DNA of 64,000 bases from CALVUJ01 sp045119835 (GTDB lineage Bacteria; Bacillota_I; Bacilli_A; RFN20; DUOF01), in the NCBI GenBank assembly GCA_045119835.1, contig JBGVED010000039.1, positions 1 to 64,000 of the forward strand. Reading direction: 5' to 3'. A program made the translations under genes and the position numbers. The stretch's first letter is position 1. Each line of letters begins with the position of its first letter. Of the stretch, positions 32,723 through 41,956 are shown piece after piece. The notes under the pieces were generated by a model. The model saw nothing but the letters and a program-made list of their open reading frames with translations. It was not told where the DNA came from and searched no databases.

Positions 32723-32752
32723 GCTAGTTTTAAAATAAAACTAGTCTTTTTC
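32722..32752 (+). terminator. Intrinsic terminator after the 1241-residue surface protein
   Basis: GGCTAGTTTTA (32722-32732) pairs with TAAAACTAGTC (32736-32746, one G-U), then a T-rich run. Confidence 0.8.
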
Positions 32753-32802
32753 TTTAAAAAAATTAAATTCAATTTTATAATTAAATTATTGGGGGTATCA
32801 AG

Positions 32803-34878
32803 ATGAAATACTTAAATATTTTATACGTTGTTTTAGCGATAACTATAATATCTGTTTTGCATGCTTATGTTTTATATCGAAAAAACAAAAAGTTAATAGT
32901 TGAAAATAAAAAAATGGAGGAAATTTCTTCTTATATACAAGAAGGGGCAATGGCCTTTTTGAAAAGAGAATATAAAATAATTTTTATTTTTGTGGCAATA
33001 GTTGCTTCACTTTTGGCATTATTAGGATTAATACCAGCGTTAGAAAATGCTGAAGGCGTTGGTTGGCAAGCAAGTTTAGCTTTTATAAGTGGATCTTCTC
33101 TTTCTGCTTTGGCAGGTTATGTGGGGATGAGAGCTGCTACAAAAGCTAATTCTAGAGTTGCTTATTATGCAAAAGAAAAAGGCATGAGCGGAGCTTTAAA
33201 AGTGGCTTTTAACGGTGGTTCTGTTTTGGGATTATGTGTTGTTGGTTTGAGTTTGTTTGGATTAACTTCTATTTTTATGATATTTGCTTTTGCTACTAAA
33301 GAATTAGCGACGGCGGCTCATGTGGTTTCAGGTTATGGCTTGGGAGCATCATTTATTGCGTTATTTGCTAGAGTTGGTGGTGGCATTTATACTAAAGCGG
33401 CAGATGTTGGGGCTGATTTGGTTGGTAAAGTTGAAAGCGGTATTCCTGAAGATGATCCTAGAAATCCTGCGGTTATTGCTGATAATGTGGGTGATAATGT
33501 AGGTGATATTGCTGGTATGGGAAGTGACTTATGCGAATCTTATATCGGTTCTTTAGTTTCTGCTATATCATTAGGTGTTGTTTTAACTATCAATGGTGTA
33601 TTATCTCCTAGTAAAGGTACAATATTTCCTTTTTTAGTTGCTTCAATTGGAATTTTGGCGAGTATATTTAGTCAAATATTTGTTGGAAGTAAGGAATGGA
33701 AAAATCCTAAAACGGCTTTAAATATATCAACATGGGGAGCTAGTTTAATTACGATGGTAGGTTCTTTGGTTGTTTCTTTGTTATATATGGATAGTATTAA
33801 ACCGTTTTTAGCAATTTTATCGGGTTTAGTTGTTGGAGTAATTATAGGATATATAGCTGAATATTATACTTCAAGCGACTATAAGCAAGTAAAAGAAATT
33901 GCAAAGCAATCTCAAACAGGACATGCTACTAATATTATTGCGGGAATTGGTAGTGGAATGCAGTCTACGGCTTTAACTATTATAGTTCTTGTAATGGGTA
34001 TCGTTTTAGCTTATTTGTTCTATGGTAATTATGGTATAGCTTTGGCGGCTATTGGTATGCTATCTACAGTTGGTATGACTGTATCAGTTGATGCTTATGG
34101 ACCTATTGCTGATAATGCTGGTGGAATAGCAGAAATGTCTAACGAAGATGAAAGTGTAAGAAGGATAACTGACAAGCTAGATTCGGTTGGTAATACAACG
34201 GCAGCTGTGGGAAAAGGTTTCTGTATTGGTGGAGCAACTTTTACTGCGCTTGCTTTATTTATTGCTTTTGCTGATGCTAGTGGTATAACGGCTATAAATA
34301 TAATTGCTCCTGGAACTATAGTTTGCTTATTGATAGGTAGTATGTTGCCTTATTTATTTTCTTCTCTTACGATGAAATCTGTTGGTAAAGCAGCGAATAA
34401 AATGATTGAGGAAGTTCGAAAACAATTTAAAGAAAAACCAGGTATAATGGAAAACAAGGAAAAGCCAGATTATGCAAAATGCGTTGACATTTCAACAAAG
34501 GCTGCTTTAAAAGAAATGATTTTACCGTCTATTATTGCTGTTATTTCTCCAGTTGTTGCAGGGCTGTTATTTGGAGCAGAAGGACTAGGTGGGCTATTAG
34601 TTGGTAGTTTAGCTAGCGCTATTATGTTAGCTGTATTTATGGCAAATTCTGGTGGAGCGTGGGATAATGCTAAAAAATACATTGAAGAAGGAAATTATGG
34701 AGGAAAAGGTTCTTCCTCTCATAAAGCGGCAGTTACTGGTGATACTGTTGGTGATCCTTTTAAAGATACAGCAGGACCAGCTATGGATATTTTAATAAAA
34801 TTGATGTCTACAATTGCTTTAGTTTTGGCACCAATTTTAGCTAGTATCACCCCATTATTTGAATTTTTATTTAAATAA
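32803..34878 (+). CDS. hppA: Membrane-bound ion-pumping pyrophosphatase (K+-dependent type)
   Basis: Couples pyrophosphate hydrolysis to H+ or Na+ transport across the membrane. The 691-residue product has about 15-16 hydrophobic segments. The catalytic acidic loops are visible: D-V-G-A-D-L-V-G-K-V-E and D-N-V-G-D-N-V-G-D, plus the late D-T-V-G-D-P-F-K-D-T. G-N-T-T-A-A-V-G-K (463-471) has Ala where K+-independent enzymes have Lys, marking the K+-dependent class. Whether it pumps H+ or Na+ cannot be settled by eye. It would save energy in a fermenter by using PPi from biosynthesis. It is monocistronic. Confidence 0.96.
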   Translation: MKYLNILYVVLAITIISVLHAYVLYRKNKKLIVENKKMEEISSYIQEGAMAFLKREYKIIFIFVAIVASLLALLGLIPALENAEGVGWQASLAFISGSSLSALAGYVGMRAATKANSRVAYYAKEKGMSGALKVAFNGGSVLGLCVVGLSLFGLTSIFMIFAFATKELATAAHVVSGYGLGASFIALFARVGGGIYTKAADVGADLVGKVESGIPEDDPRNPAVIADNVGDNVGDIAGMGSDLCESYIGSLVSAISLGVVLTINGVLSPSKGTIFPFLVASIGILASIFSQIFVGSKEWKNPKTALNISTWGASLITMVGSLVVSLLYMDSIKPFLAILSGLVVGVIIGYIAEYYTSSDYKQVKEIAKQSQTGHATNIIAGIGSGMQSTALTIIVLVMGIVLAYLFYGNYGIALAAIGMLSTVGMTVSVDAYGPIADNAGGIAEMSNEDESVRRITDKLDSVGNTTAAVGKGFCIGGATFTALALFIAFADASGITAINIIAPGTIVCLLIGSMLPYLFSSLTMKSVGKAANKMIEEVRKQFKEKPGIMENKEKPDYAKCVDISTKAALKEMILPSIIAVISPVVAGLLFGAEGLGGLLVGSLASAIMLAVFMANSGGAWDNAKKYIEEGNYGGKGSSSHKAAVTGDTVGDPFKDTAGPAMDILIKLMSTIALVLAPILASITPLFEFLFK

Positions 34879-34910
34879 GAGCCATTTGTTTTAATGGTTT
34901 ACAGTGAATG

Positions 34911-34939
34911 TTGTAATTTTAAAAATAATAGTATATAAT
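34911..34939 (+). promoter_or_regulatory. Promoter of rpoE
   Basis: TTGTAA (34911-34916), 17-base spacer, TATAAT (34934-34939), about 29 bases before the rpoE start codon. Confidence 0.6.
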
Positions 34940-34967
34940 AAAAAGGCTTTATAGGAGGAATAAATAT

Positions 34968-35360
34968 ATGTTAAAAAGATCAATGGTAGAAGTTGGATAT
35001 GAATTGTTAACTAAAAAACAAGGTCCACAAAAGTTTGTTAAGTTTTGGGAAGAGGTAAGTCAAGTTTTAGGGTTGGATTCAGATGAGGCAAATGAATATA
35101 TTTCTAATTTTTATACTAATTTAACTTTAGATGAGAGATTTGTTTTATTAGAGGATAATACTTGGGATTTGAGATCACGTCAAAGCTTTGATAAAGTTCA
35201 TATTGATATGAACGATGTTTATAGTGAAATTGATGAAGAAGAAAAAGAGTTAAAAGAAGACGAAGAAGAGGAAGAAGAAGTTTATAATGAGTATTCTGAT
35301 GAAGAAGAAAAAAGTGTAAACGAAGAAGAAGAGGAAGAGGAAGAAGAGGAAAACTATTAG
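34968..35360 (+). CDS. rpoE: RNA polymerase delta subunit
   Basis: A Bacilli-specific RNA polymerase subunit that reduces non-specific initiation and speeds enzyme recycling. The 130-residue protein has the folded N-terminal HARE-HTH domain (about 1-75; L-x-L-D-E-R-F-V-L-L-E-D-N-T-W-D-L) and an extremely acidic, disordered C-terminal tail (about 80-130), mostly Glu and Asp. AGGAGG precedes the ATG. In Bacillus rpoE adjoins pyrG; here a DUF3592 gene follows instead. Confidence 0.93.
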   Translation: MLKRSMVEVGYELLTKKQGPQKFVKFWEEVSQVLGLDSDEANEYISNFYTNLTLDERFVLLEDNTWDLRSRQSFDKVHIDMNDVYSEIDEEEKELKEDEEEEEEVYNEYSDEEEKSVNEEEEEEEEEENY

Positions 35361-35386
35361 TTTTTCTTTTTTTTGGGAGTGATTGT

Positions 35387-35881
35387 ATGAGAATAAGTTT
35401 TAATTTTGGTTCTGGTCATAGATATAATCGTTATCATAGGAGTGTAAGTGTAAGTACAACTAGACCGTTGGGAAAAACCGGCAAAATGATTTTTGGAATT
35501 ATTTTTTTGATTATTGGTTTACTTGTTTGTTGGTTTAAATTTTCTTCTGATAGTAAACTTTCTAATTATGTGGAGGTTAATGGAAGAGTTGTAGATTATA
35601 AAATGAACAGCGATGGACTTTATGGCGAGATTGTTGAGTATGAAGTAAATGGATCTAAGTATGTGGTATATTCCAATTCTTATTCTAATATTCCTAAATC
35701 TATAGGTTCTGTTGTAACCGTTAAGTATAATCCAGTAGTACCATCTCAAGCAGTTTTAAATAAATCATCTGAAAATATTTTATTATATGGTATAGGTGGA
35801 GTATTTGCAGTTGTTGGAGGAATTGTATTATTTTTAAGTTTAAAAGAAAAAAAAACAATTGATAATGAAGAAGACGAATAA
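35387..35881 (+). CDS. DUF3592-like membrane protein
   Basis: A 164-residue protein with two membrane segments (about 32-50 and 125-148). Between them is a beta-rich segment, V-N-G-R-V-V-D-Y ... Y-E-V-N-G-S-K-Y ... V-T-V-K-Y-N-P-x-x-P-S-Q-A, which fits the DUF3592 pattern. A short acidic C-terminal tail follows. DUF3592 proteins have no settled function. It lies 26 bases downstream of rpoE and upstream of a terminator, so it is likely cotranscribed with rpoE. Confidence 0.7.
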   Translation: MRISFNFGSGHRYNRYHRSVSVSTTRPLGKTGKMIFGIIFLIIGLLVCWFKFSSDSKLSNYVEVNGRVVDYKMNSDGLYGEIVEYEVNGSKYVVYSNSYSNIPKSIGSVVTVKYNPVVPSQAVLNKSSENILLYGIGGVFAVVGGIVLFLSLKEKKTIDNEEDE

Positions 35882-35896
35882 TTATTAATTTTAATA

Positions 35897-35930
35897 AAAG
35901 AAGTTTGTAAATAAATCAAACTTCTTTTTT
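35897..35930 (+). terminator. Intrinsic terminator after the DUF3592 gene
   Basis: AAAGAAGTTTG (35897-35907) / CAAACTTCTTT (35917-35927), perfect 11-bp stem, then T. Confidence 0.85.
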
Positions 35931-35934
35931 GTTG

Positions 35935-35943
35935 TGCTATAAT
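35935..35943 (+). promoter_or_regulatory. Extended -10 promoter of fba
   Basis: TGCTATAAT, 19 bases upstream of the fba start codon; no clear -35 box because the preceding terminator occupies that place. The short leader leaves little room for regulation. Confidence 0.45.
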
Positions 35944-35962
35944 CTTTGTGGAGGGTGATTTT

Positions 35963-36814
35963 ATGTTAGTTAATATGAAGGAAATACTTGTTAAAGCAAA
36001 AGAAGGTAAGTATGCAGTAGGGCAATTTAATACTAATAACTTGGAGTGGACAATGGCAATTTTACAAGAAGCCCAAAGCTTAAATAGTCCTTTAATTATA
36101 GGGGTAAGCGAAGGTGCTGCTAAATATATGGGAGGATTTAAGGTTGTGGTTGATATGACTAAAGCTTTAATTGAAACTATGGATGTGACTGTACCTGTTG
36201 CTATTCATTTAGATCATGGAAGTAGTGTTGAGGTTTGTAAAAAAGCCATTGATGCAGGATTTACTTCTGTTATGATAGATGCCTCAAAATATGACTATAA
36301 TGAAAATGTTAAAATTACTAAAGAAGTAGTTGAATATGCTAATAAATTTAATGTTAGTGTAGAGGCAGAATTAGGTCATGTTGGTGGACAAGAAGATCAT
36401 GTTTCTGCAAGCATTTTGTATGCAGATGTTAATGAATGTGCTTCTTTTGTGAAAGAAACAGGAGTTGATTGTTTAGCACCGGCTTTAGGATCTGTTCATG
36501 GTCCATATAAAGGAGAACCTAAATTAGGATTTAAAGAAATGCTAGAAATAAAAGAAGCTACTAATATTCCGTTAGTTCTTCATGGAGGAAGTGGAATTCC
36601 GGATTATCAAATAAAAGAAGCCATTTCTAGAGGAACAAGTAAAATAAATGTTAATACAGAGTGTCAACAAGAGTGGGCAAAGATTGTAAGGGAAGTAGTT
36701 GCTAATGATAGTGGTGTTTATGATCCTCGTAAGATTATAGGTCCAGGAAAAGAAGGAATTAAACGAGTAGTTAGAGAAAAGATTACATTATTCGGTAGTC
36801 AAAACAAGGCTTAG
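35963..36814 (+). CDS. fba: Class II fructose-bisphosphate aldolase
   Basis: Cleaves fructose 1,6-bisphosphate to glyceraldehyde 3-phosphate and dihydroxyacetone phosphate in glycolysis, using Zn2+. The 283-residue length fits the short class II form. Metal ligands are visible in H-L-D-H-G, E-A-E-L-G-H-V-G-G and L-H-G-G-S-G, and the phosphate-binding N-V-N-T-E follows. Tagatose- or ketose-bisphosphate aldolases of the same family are hard to separate, but the glycolytic role is most likely. ATG at 35963 follows GGAGGGTG at good spacing; the start five codons upstream is rejected. Confidence 0.93.
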   Translation: MLVNMKEILVKAKEGKYAVGQFNTNNLEWTMAILQEAQSLNSPLIIGVSEGAAKYMGGFKVVVDMTKALIETMDVTVPVAIHLDHGSSVEVCKKAIDAGFTSVMIDASKYDYNENVKITKEVVEYANKFNVSVEAELGHVGGQEDHVSASILYADVNECASFVKETGVDCLAPALGSVHGPYKGEPKLGFKEMLEIKEATNIPLVLHGGSGIPDYQIKEAISRGTSKINVNTECQQEWAKIVREVVANDSGVYDPRKIIGPGKEGIKRVVREKITLFGSQNKA

Positions 36815-36829
36815 TTATATATTTAAATT

Positions 36830-36851
36830 AAAGGCTTACGGGCCTTTTTAT
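36830..36851 (+). terminator. Intrinsic terminator after fba
   Basis: AAAGGC (36830-36835) / GCCTTT (36842-36847), then T. Confidence 0.65.
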
Positions 36852-36901
36852 TTTGTTATAAAATTTTTCTTTTTTTAATACATTTTAATGAGGTGTATTA
36901 A

Positions 36902-38173
36902 ATGAAGGAAATATTGTTTGTTAAAGGTGGAAATTTGCTTAGTGGAGAAGTTAGTGTAGGTGGTGCTAAGAATTCACTTGTTGCTCTTATTCCAGCAGCA
37001 ATTATAACAAAGTCTATAGTAAAATTAGAGAACGTTATTCCTATAGATGATACATATACTTTGATAAATATTTTAAATAAATTAAATGTTAAAACTTTAT
37101 ATGATGATAAATCATGTTTATATATAGATGCTAGGAACATTAAAAATGTTAAATTAGATAGTGCAGATGTATCTAAAATGAGGGCTTCGTACTATTTTAT
37201 GGGAGCTCTTCTTTCTTTATACAATAATGCTAGTGTTTTATTTCCTGGAGGGTGTAATTTTGGTAATAGGCCTATTGATTTGCACCTTTTTGCTTTTTCT
37301 AATTTAGGGATTGATTATAAAGAAGAAAATTGTGTTTATCATTTTAAAAAGGGGAAAGTTAGGTGTAAAGAGTTTACTTTTTCTAGTAAATCAGTGGGAG
37401 CAACTATTAATGCAATATTAGCAAGTTGCAGGGGAAGAGAGGAAATTAAAATTAATAATTGCTCAATGGAACCGGAAATAGATGATTTAATGTGTTTTTT
37501 AAATAAATGTGGATGTAATATTGTTAGAGAAGGAGAAAGTGTAATAGTTAAGGGCAATAGCGAACTTAAAGGATGTAAATATAAAGTAATGCCTGATAGG
37601 ATAGAGGCTGGGACTTTTATGATAGTAGCGGCAATGCTAGGTAATAATGTTAAAATCAAGAATATTAAATTAGATAGTATTAGAAATGTGATTGATGTTT
37701 TAAAAAATATAGGGGTTAATATGATTGAAGGAAGAGATTGCTTGATTGTTAGTAAAGGTGGTAATTATAAAAGTGTTGATATTGTAGTAGAGCCTTACCC
37801 AGGTTTCCCAACAGATTTACAACAACCCCTTACAGTTTTATTATCTATGTGTGATGGTAAAAGTAGTATTAAAGAGACTATTTATCCTACTAGGCTTAGT
37901 CATGTGGATAGTTTAAATAAAATGAATGCTGATATAAGTATAAAAGATGATGTTATTTTGGTTAATGGGAATAGAGATTTTGGTGGAGCTAGAGTTAGTG
38001 GAAAAGATTTACGAGGAGGTATAAGTTTGGTTTTAGCTGCATTAGCTGCAAAAGGAGAGAGTAGTATAGATGGGGTTAAATATATAAAAAGAGGTTATAG
38101 TGATTTAGTTTACAAATTAAAGAAGTTAGGCGCAAATGTTTCTATAGAAAGGATAAACGATGATGAAGAGTAA
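36902..38173 (+). CDS. murA: UDP-N-acetylglucosamine 1-carboxyvinyltransferase
   Basis: First committed step of peptidoglycan synthesis: transfers enolpyruvate from PEP to UDP-GlcNAc. The 423-residue length is standard. G-A-K-N is at 21-24, and P-G-G-C-N-F-G-N-R-P carries the fosfomycin-target Cys118. The Y-P-G-F-P-T-D-L-Q motif is present. The Cys predicts sensitivity to fosfomycin by the usual mechanism. It overlaps the following SGNH-like gene by 14 bases. Bacilli often have two murA copies; only one is in view. Confidence 0.94.
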   Translation: MKEILFVKGGNLLSGEVSVGGAKNSLVALIPAAIITKSIVKLENVIPIDDTYTLINILNKLNVKTLYDDKSCLYIDARNIKNVKLDSADVSKMRASYYFMGALLSLYNNASVLFPGGCNFGNRPIDLHLFAFSNLGIDYKEENCVYHFKKGKVRCKEFTFSSKSVGATINAILASCRGREEIKINNCSMEPEIDDLMCFLNKCGCNIVREGESVIVKGNSELKGCKYKVMPDRIEAGTFMIVAAMLGNNVKIKNIKLDSIRNVIDVLKNIGVNMIEGRDCLIVSKGGNYKSVDIVVEPYPGFPTDLQQPLTVLLSMCDGKSSIKETIYPTRLSHVDSLNKMNADISIKDDVILVNGNRDFGGARVSGKDLRGGISLVLAALAAKGESSIDGVKYIKRGYSDLVYKLKKLGANVSIERINDDEE

Positions 38174-38912
38174 AGCATATAGATATATTGTTGTTGTGTT
38201 ATGCGTTGTTGCTATTTTGTTTGCTATAGTAAAGGTTTTGATGCCATCTAAAAAGATAAATACATATTTAGCAATAGGTGATTATTTAAGTGTCAGTGGA
38301 AACTTAAAAGGAGAAAATATTAATTCTTTTTCTAGTTTGCTTGGGAATTATTTGCTTGAAGATGATTTTGTGGAGGTTGTTAATTATAATTACTCTTTTT
38401 CAACATTAGATAGTTCTTTACTTTTAGAGATGATATGTAAGGATGCTTATAGTGGAGGTGATGAGGGAATTGTTGCAGCTATAAAGGATAGTAAGTATAT
38501 TACCATTAGTGTAGGAATGAACGATATTTTAAAATATATAAGGTTTGATTCTTCAAATCAAAAAATAGAATATGATAAAGATTATATAAAGAGAAGACTT
38601 GAAATAATGAAGCAAAATTATTATGAAATAGTCGAAGAAATAAAAGAGTTAAATGATGGTGTTAGTGTCTATTTATTGAGCTATTATTATCCTTTTGAAT
38701 GGGTTGATGAAAGTAGTAAAGAAGGGGTTAACGAAGTGTTTAAGCTTTTGAATTCTGCGATAAAAGAAGTTTGCGAATTAAAAGAGGTTTATTATGTTGA
38801 TATAAGCGACGTTAGTAAAGAAGAGTATATGTTTAGTAAGTATCAAATTTACTTAAATCAAAGTGGTCAGGAATATATATTTGATGTTTTTAAGAATAAT
38901 TATTTTAATTGA
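38160..38912 (+). CDS. Membrane-anchored SGNH/GDSL-like protein lacking catalytic residues
   Basis: A 250-residue protein with an N-terminal membrane anchor (about 8-28) and an extracellular SGNH-type domain. Block I is I-G-D-Y-L-S, so the nucleophile Ser is Tyr42. Block III G-M-N-D (119-122) is intact. Block V, normally D-x-x-H, reads Y-Q-I-Y-L-N-Q-S-G, losing the His. It therefore cannot act as a usual esterase, though the fold appears kept. It is translationally coupled to murA by overlap, hinting at a wall-related binding or scaffold role. A divergent active site is an alternative explanation. Confidence 0.65.
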   Translation: MMKSKAYRYIVVVLCVVAILFAIVKVLMPSKKINTYLAIGDYLSVSGNLKGENINSFSSLLGNYLLEDDFVEVVNYNYSFSTLDSSLLLEMICKDAYSGGDEGIVAAIKDSKYITISVGMNDILKYIRFDSSNQKIEYDKDYIKRRLEIMKQNYYEIVEEIKELNDGVSVYLLSYYYPFEWVDESSKEGVNEVFKLLNSAIKEVCELKEVYYVDISDVSKEEYMFSKYQIYLNQSGQEYIFDVFKNNYFN

Positions 38913-39075
38913 TGCTTTTATAAGTTTTTTAAATGATTATGTTAAATGATATAATTGTTTTGAGGAATGATTTTGATGGGATAGGGATTAAATGATTTGT
39001 AATGGGAAATATTAAAAAATAATGTGCAATCATAAGTCGTTTTAAATGGTATATATTTTTATGATTATGGAGGAT

Positions 39076-39138
39076 ATGATGGTGCTTGGGAAAAAACACA
39101 ATATGTTTTGTGGAAAAAATAAAAGAAAACAGAAATAA
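39076..39138 (+). CDS. Possible 20-residue basic peptide upstream of the GNAT gene
   Basis: A short frame, M-M-V-L-G-K-K-H-N-M-F-C-G-K-N-K-R-K-Q-K, has GGAGG 3 bases upstream of its first ATG and stops at 39138, 31 bases before the GNAT-like start. It may be a leader peptide or chance. The rest of the 38913-39169 gap is AT-rich with no recognisable element. Confidence 0.25.
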   Translation: MMVLGKKHNMFCGKNKRKQK

Positions 39139-39169
39139 TTTTAGTTATTATAGTGTGATGGGTGGTTTA

Positions 39170-39652
39170 ATGAAAGTTGAAATTAAAAGTTTACTTATGA
39201 GTAAAGAAATACTAAAAAAAATAATTGAAATAGATAAAACATATTATTTAGATATGGATTATCAATCTAATTGGTATCAAGAAAGATATAATGATAATAA
39301 TAAGGTTACGGTTTTAATTGTTGATAATTGTGTAGTTGGATATTTTGTTTTTTACGGAATAAGTGAAAAATTGTTTAATGATATTTGTAATTTAAAATAT
39401 GACAATGATTATTACTTTGATAACAAAGATGTTGTTTATGATTCTAAGTATAAATATTTTGCTTCTGTTTTGGTAAAAAAAGAATATAGAAAGTGTTGTT
39501 TACCTTTGATAGTTGAGTTGGAAAGACAATTTAAAGAATTAGAAAATGTTGTTGCAATTGCTGTTTCAAATGAGGGGGATAAAATGTGTAGCAAATATAT
39601 GGAGTTTATAGGTAAGGTTAATAACAAAGCAAATATTTATGTTAAAAAATAA
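39170..39652 (+). CDS. GNAT-like acetyltransferase, divergent
   Basis: A 160-residue protein whose order of segments fits the GNAT fold: a charged N-terminal helix region, V-T-V-L-I-V-D-N-C-V-V-G-Y-F-V-F (beta strands around a G-Y/F), then S-V-L-V-K-K-E-Y-R-K-C-C-L-P, at the place of the acetyl-CoA loop (R/Q-x-x-G-x-G/A). The loop Gly residues are missing, so acetyl-CoA binding is uncertain. A longer reading frame upstream exists, but GGTGG before the ATG at 39170 favours this start. Substrate unknown. Confidence 0.5.
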   Translation: MKVEIKSLLMSKEILKKIIEIDKTYYLDMDYQSNWYQERYNDNNKVTVLIVDNCVVGYFVFYGISEKLFNDICNLKYDNDYYFDNKDVVYDSKYKYFASVLVKKEYRKCCLPLIVELERQFKELENVVAIAVSNEGDKMCSKYMEFIGKVNNKANIYVKK

Positions 39653-39727
39653 AAAAAGGCCTAAAATAAGGTGTGGTTATAGATATAATTGTTATAATAT
39701 TTAAATGCGTGAATAGGAGGAATTTTT

Positions 39728-41956
39728 ATGAGTATTGATGCATGGAGAGATTTTAAGGGGCAAAAGTGGCAAGAGAGTATAGATGTTGCTTCTTTTATAG
39801 AAGAAAATTATACCGAATATTTAGGTGATGATAGTTTTTTAGAAGGCATTAGTGAAAAGAGTAAAAAAGTTTGGGATAAGTGTTTGAAGTTATTTGTTAA
39901 GGAAAATAAAAAAGGTGTTTTAGATGTAGAGTTAAAGGTTATTTCTGGAATTAATAGTTTCAAACCTGGATATATATGTAAAAATGATAATGTGGTTGTG
40001 GGGCTTCAAACAGATAAGCCATTGAAGAGAATTATTAATCCTTATGGAGGTATGCGTATGGTTAATAGTTCTTTACAAGCATATAAATTAAAATTAAACA
40101 AGCATTTTAATAAAGCGTTTACTGAGTTTAGAAAAACACATAATGATGGTGTGTATGATGCGTATACTCCTTCAATTAGAGCTGCTAGAAGTTCGGGATT
40201 AATTACAGGTCTTCCTGATAGTTATGGTAGAGGTAGAATAATAGGGGATTATCGTAGAATTGCATTGTATGGAATAGATATGTTGGTTGAAGAAAAAAGA
40301 AGTGATCTATTAAAAATTACAGATATTAATGAAGAAACTATTCGTTTAAGAGAAGAAGTTAATGAGCAAATCAGAGCACTTGGCTTAATTAAAGAGATGG
40401 CAAAATCTTATGGTTTTGATATCTCTAAACCGGCGAGTAATGCAAAAGAAGCTGTTCAATGGTTATATTTTGGTTATTTAGCAGCGATTAAAGAGAACAA
40501 TGGAGCGGCGATGAGCCTTGGTAGAACATCTACTTTTTTAGATATTTATATTGAAAGAGATTTAAAGAATGGGGTTTTAACTGAAAAAGAAGCACAAGAG
40601 ATAATAGACCAATTTATTATTAAGTTAAGACTTGTTAGACATTTAAGAACACCTGGATATGATGAAATATTTGCTGGTGATCCAACTTGGGTAACCGAAG
40701 CAATTGGCGGAATGTTAGATGATAAAAAAAGTTTAGTTACAAAAAATTCTTTTAGGTATTTACATACATTGTATAATTTAGGGCCTGCGCCAGAGCCTAA
40801 TTTGACTGTCTTGTGGTCTAATAATTTGCCTGAAAATTTTAAAAAGTTTTGCGCAAAGGTTTCTATAGATACGGATGCTATTCAATATGAAAATGATGAT
40901 ATAATGAGACCAATTTATGGAAATGATTATGCTATTGCTTGTTGTGTTAGTGCCATGAAAGTTGGTAAGCAAATGCAATTTTTTGGGGCAAGATGTAATT
41001 TAGCTAAGGCGTTACTTTATTCTATTAATGGTGGCATTGATGAGAAAAGTGAAAAACTTGTTCTTGAAGGATTAAAGGGCATTAAAGAGGATGTTTTGGA
41101 TTATGAAACTGTTAAAAAAGAGTTTTATTTAGTTTTAGAGAAAGTTGCTAAAATTTATGTTGACACTATGAATATAATTCATTATATGCATGATAAGTAT
41201 GCCTATGAGAGAGGACAACTTGCTCTTCATGATACTAGTGTTGAATATTTGATGGCTTTTGGTGCTGCAGGTTTATCAGTGGTTGCAGATTCATTGTCTG
41301 CTATTAAATATGCAAAAGTTAAATGTGTTAGAAATGAAAAAGGAATTGTTACTGATTTTGAGGTCGATGGTGAATATCCATGTTTTGGAAATGATGATGA
41401 TAGAGTGGATTTAATAGCAAAAGAGGTTGTTACTAAATTTAGTAAAGAATTGAAAAAACATGCTTTGTATAAAAAAGCAAAACACACATTAAGTATTTTA
41501 ACAATCACATCTAATGTTATGTATGGTAAAAAAACAGGGGCGACTCCAGATGGTAGAAAGTTAGGAGAACCTTTTGCTCCAGGTGCTAATCCAATGCATG
41601 GAAGAGATAAAAATGGTGCGCTTGCATCTTTAAATTCTGTTGCTAAAATTCCATATTGTGATGTGTGTGAAGATGGTGTTTCTAATACTTTTTCAATAAT
41701 ACCTTCAGCATTGGGTCATGATGCAGAATCAAGGATTAATAATCTTGTTGATATTTTAGATGGTTATTTTAAGCAGGATGCTCACCATTTGAATGTTAAT
41801 GTATTGAATAGAGAACTTTTAATAGATGCGATGAATAATCCTTATAAATATCCGACTTTAACAATAAGGGTTTCTGGATATGCTGTTAATTTTAATAAGT
41901 TAAGTGATGCTCATAAAAGAGATGTTATAGCAAGGACTTTCCATGAATCAATGTAG
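39728..41956 (+). CDS. pflB: Formate C-acetyltransferase (pyruvate formate-lyase)
   Basis: Glycyl-radical enzyme converting pyruvate and CoA to acetyl-CoA and formate in anaerobic fermentation. The 742-residue length is standard. The catalytic pair Cys405-Cys406 is in A-I-A-C-C-V-S, and the radical Gly717 in R-V-S-G-Y-A-V is close to the C-terminus, as expected. AGGAGG precedes the ATG. It overlaps pflA by 14 bases. Its presence implies an anaerobic or microaerobic lifestyle, since the radical is destroyed by oxygen. Confidence 0.97.
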   Translation: MSIDAWRDFKGQKWQESIDVASFIEENYTEYLGDDSFLEGISEKSKKVWDKCLKLFVKENKKGVLDVELKVISGINSFKPGYICKNDNVVVGLQTDKPLKRIINPYGGMRMVNSSLQAYKLKLNKHFNKAFTEFRKTHNDGVYDAYTPSIRAARSSGLITGLPDSYGRGRIIGDYRRIALYGIDMLVEEKRSDLLKITDINEETIRLREEVNEQIRALGLIKEMAKSYGFDISKPASNAKEAVQWLYFGYLAAIKENNGAAMSLGRTSTFLDIYIERDLKNGVLTEKEAQEIIDQFIIKLRLVRHLRTPGYDEIFAGDPTWVTEAIGGMLDDKKSLVTKNSFRYLHTLYNLGPAPEPNLTVLWSNNLPENFKKFCAKVSIDTDAIQYENDDIMRPIYGNDYAIACCVSAMKVGKQMQFFGARCNLAKALLYSINGGIDEKSEKLVLEGLKGIKEDVLDYETVKKEFYLVLEKVAKIYVDTMNIIHYMHDKYAYERGQLALHDTSVEYLMAFGAAGLSVVADSLSAIKYAKVKCVRNEKGIVTDFEVDGEYPCFGNDDDRVDLIAKEVVTKFSKELKKHALYKKAKHTLSILTITSNVMYGKKTGATPDGRKLGEPFAPGANPMHGRDKNGALASLNSVAKIPYCDVCEDGVSNTFSIIPSALGHDAESRINNLVDILDGYFKQDAHHLNVNVLNRELLIDAMNNPYKYPTLTIRVSGYAVNFNKLSDAHKRDVIARTFHESM

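Noticed and set aside
34880..34900. Terminator after hppA
   Set aside because: GCCATT/AATGGT can pair, but no T-run follows, so it was not listed as a terminator.
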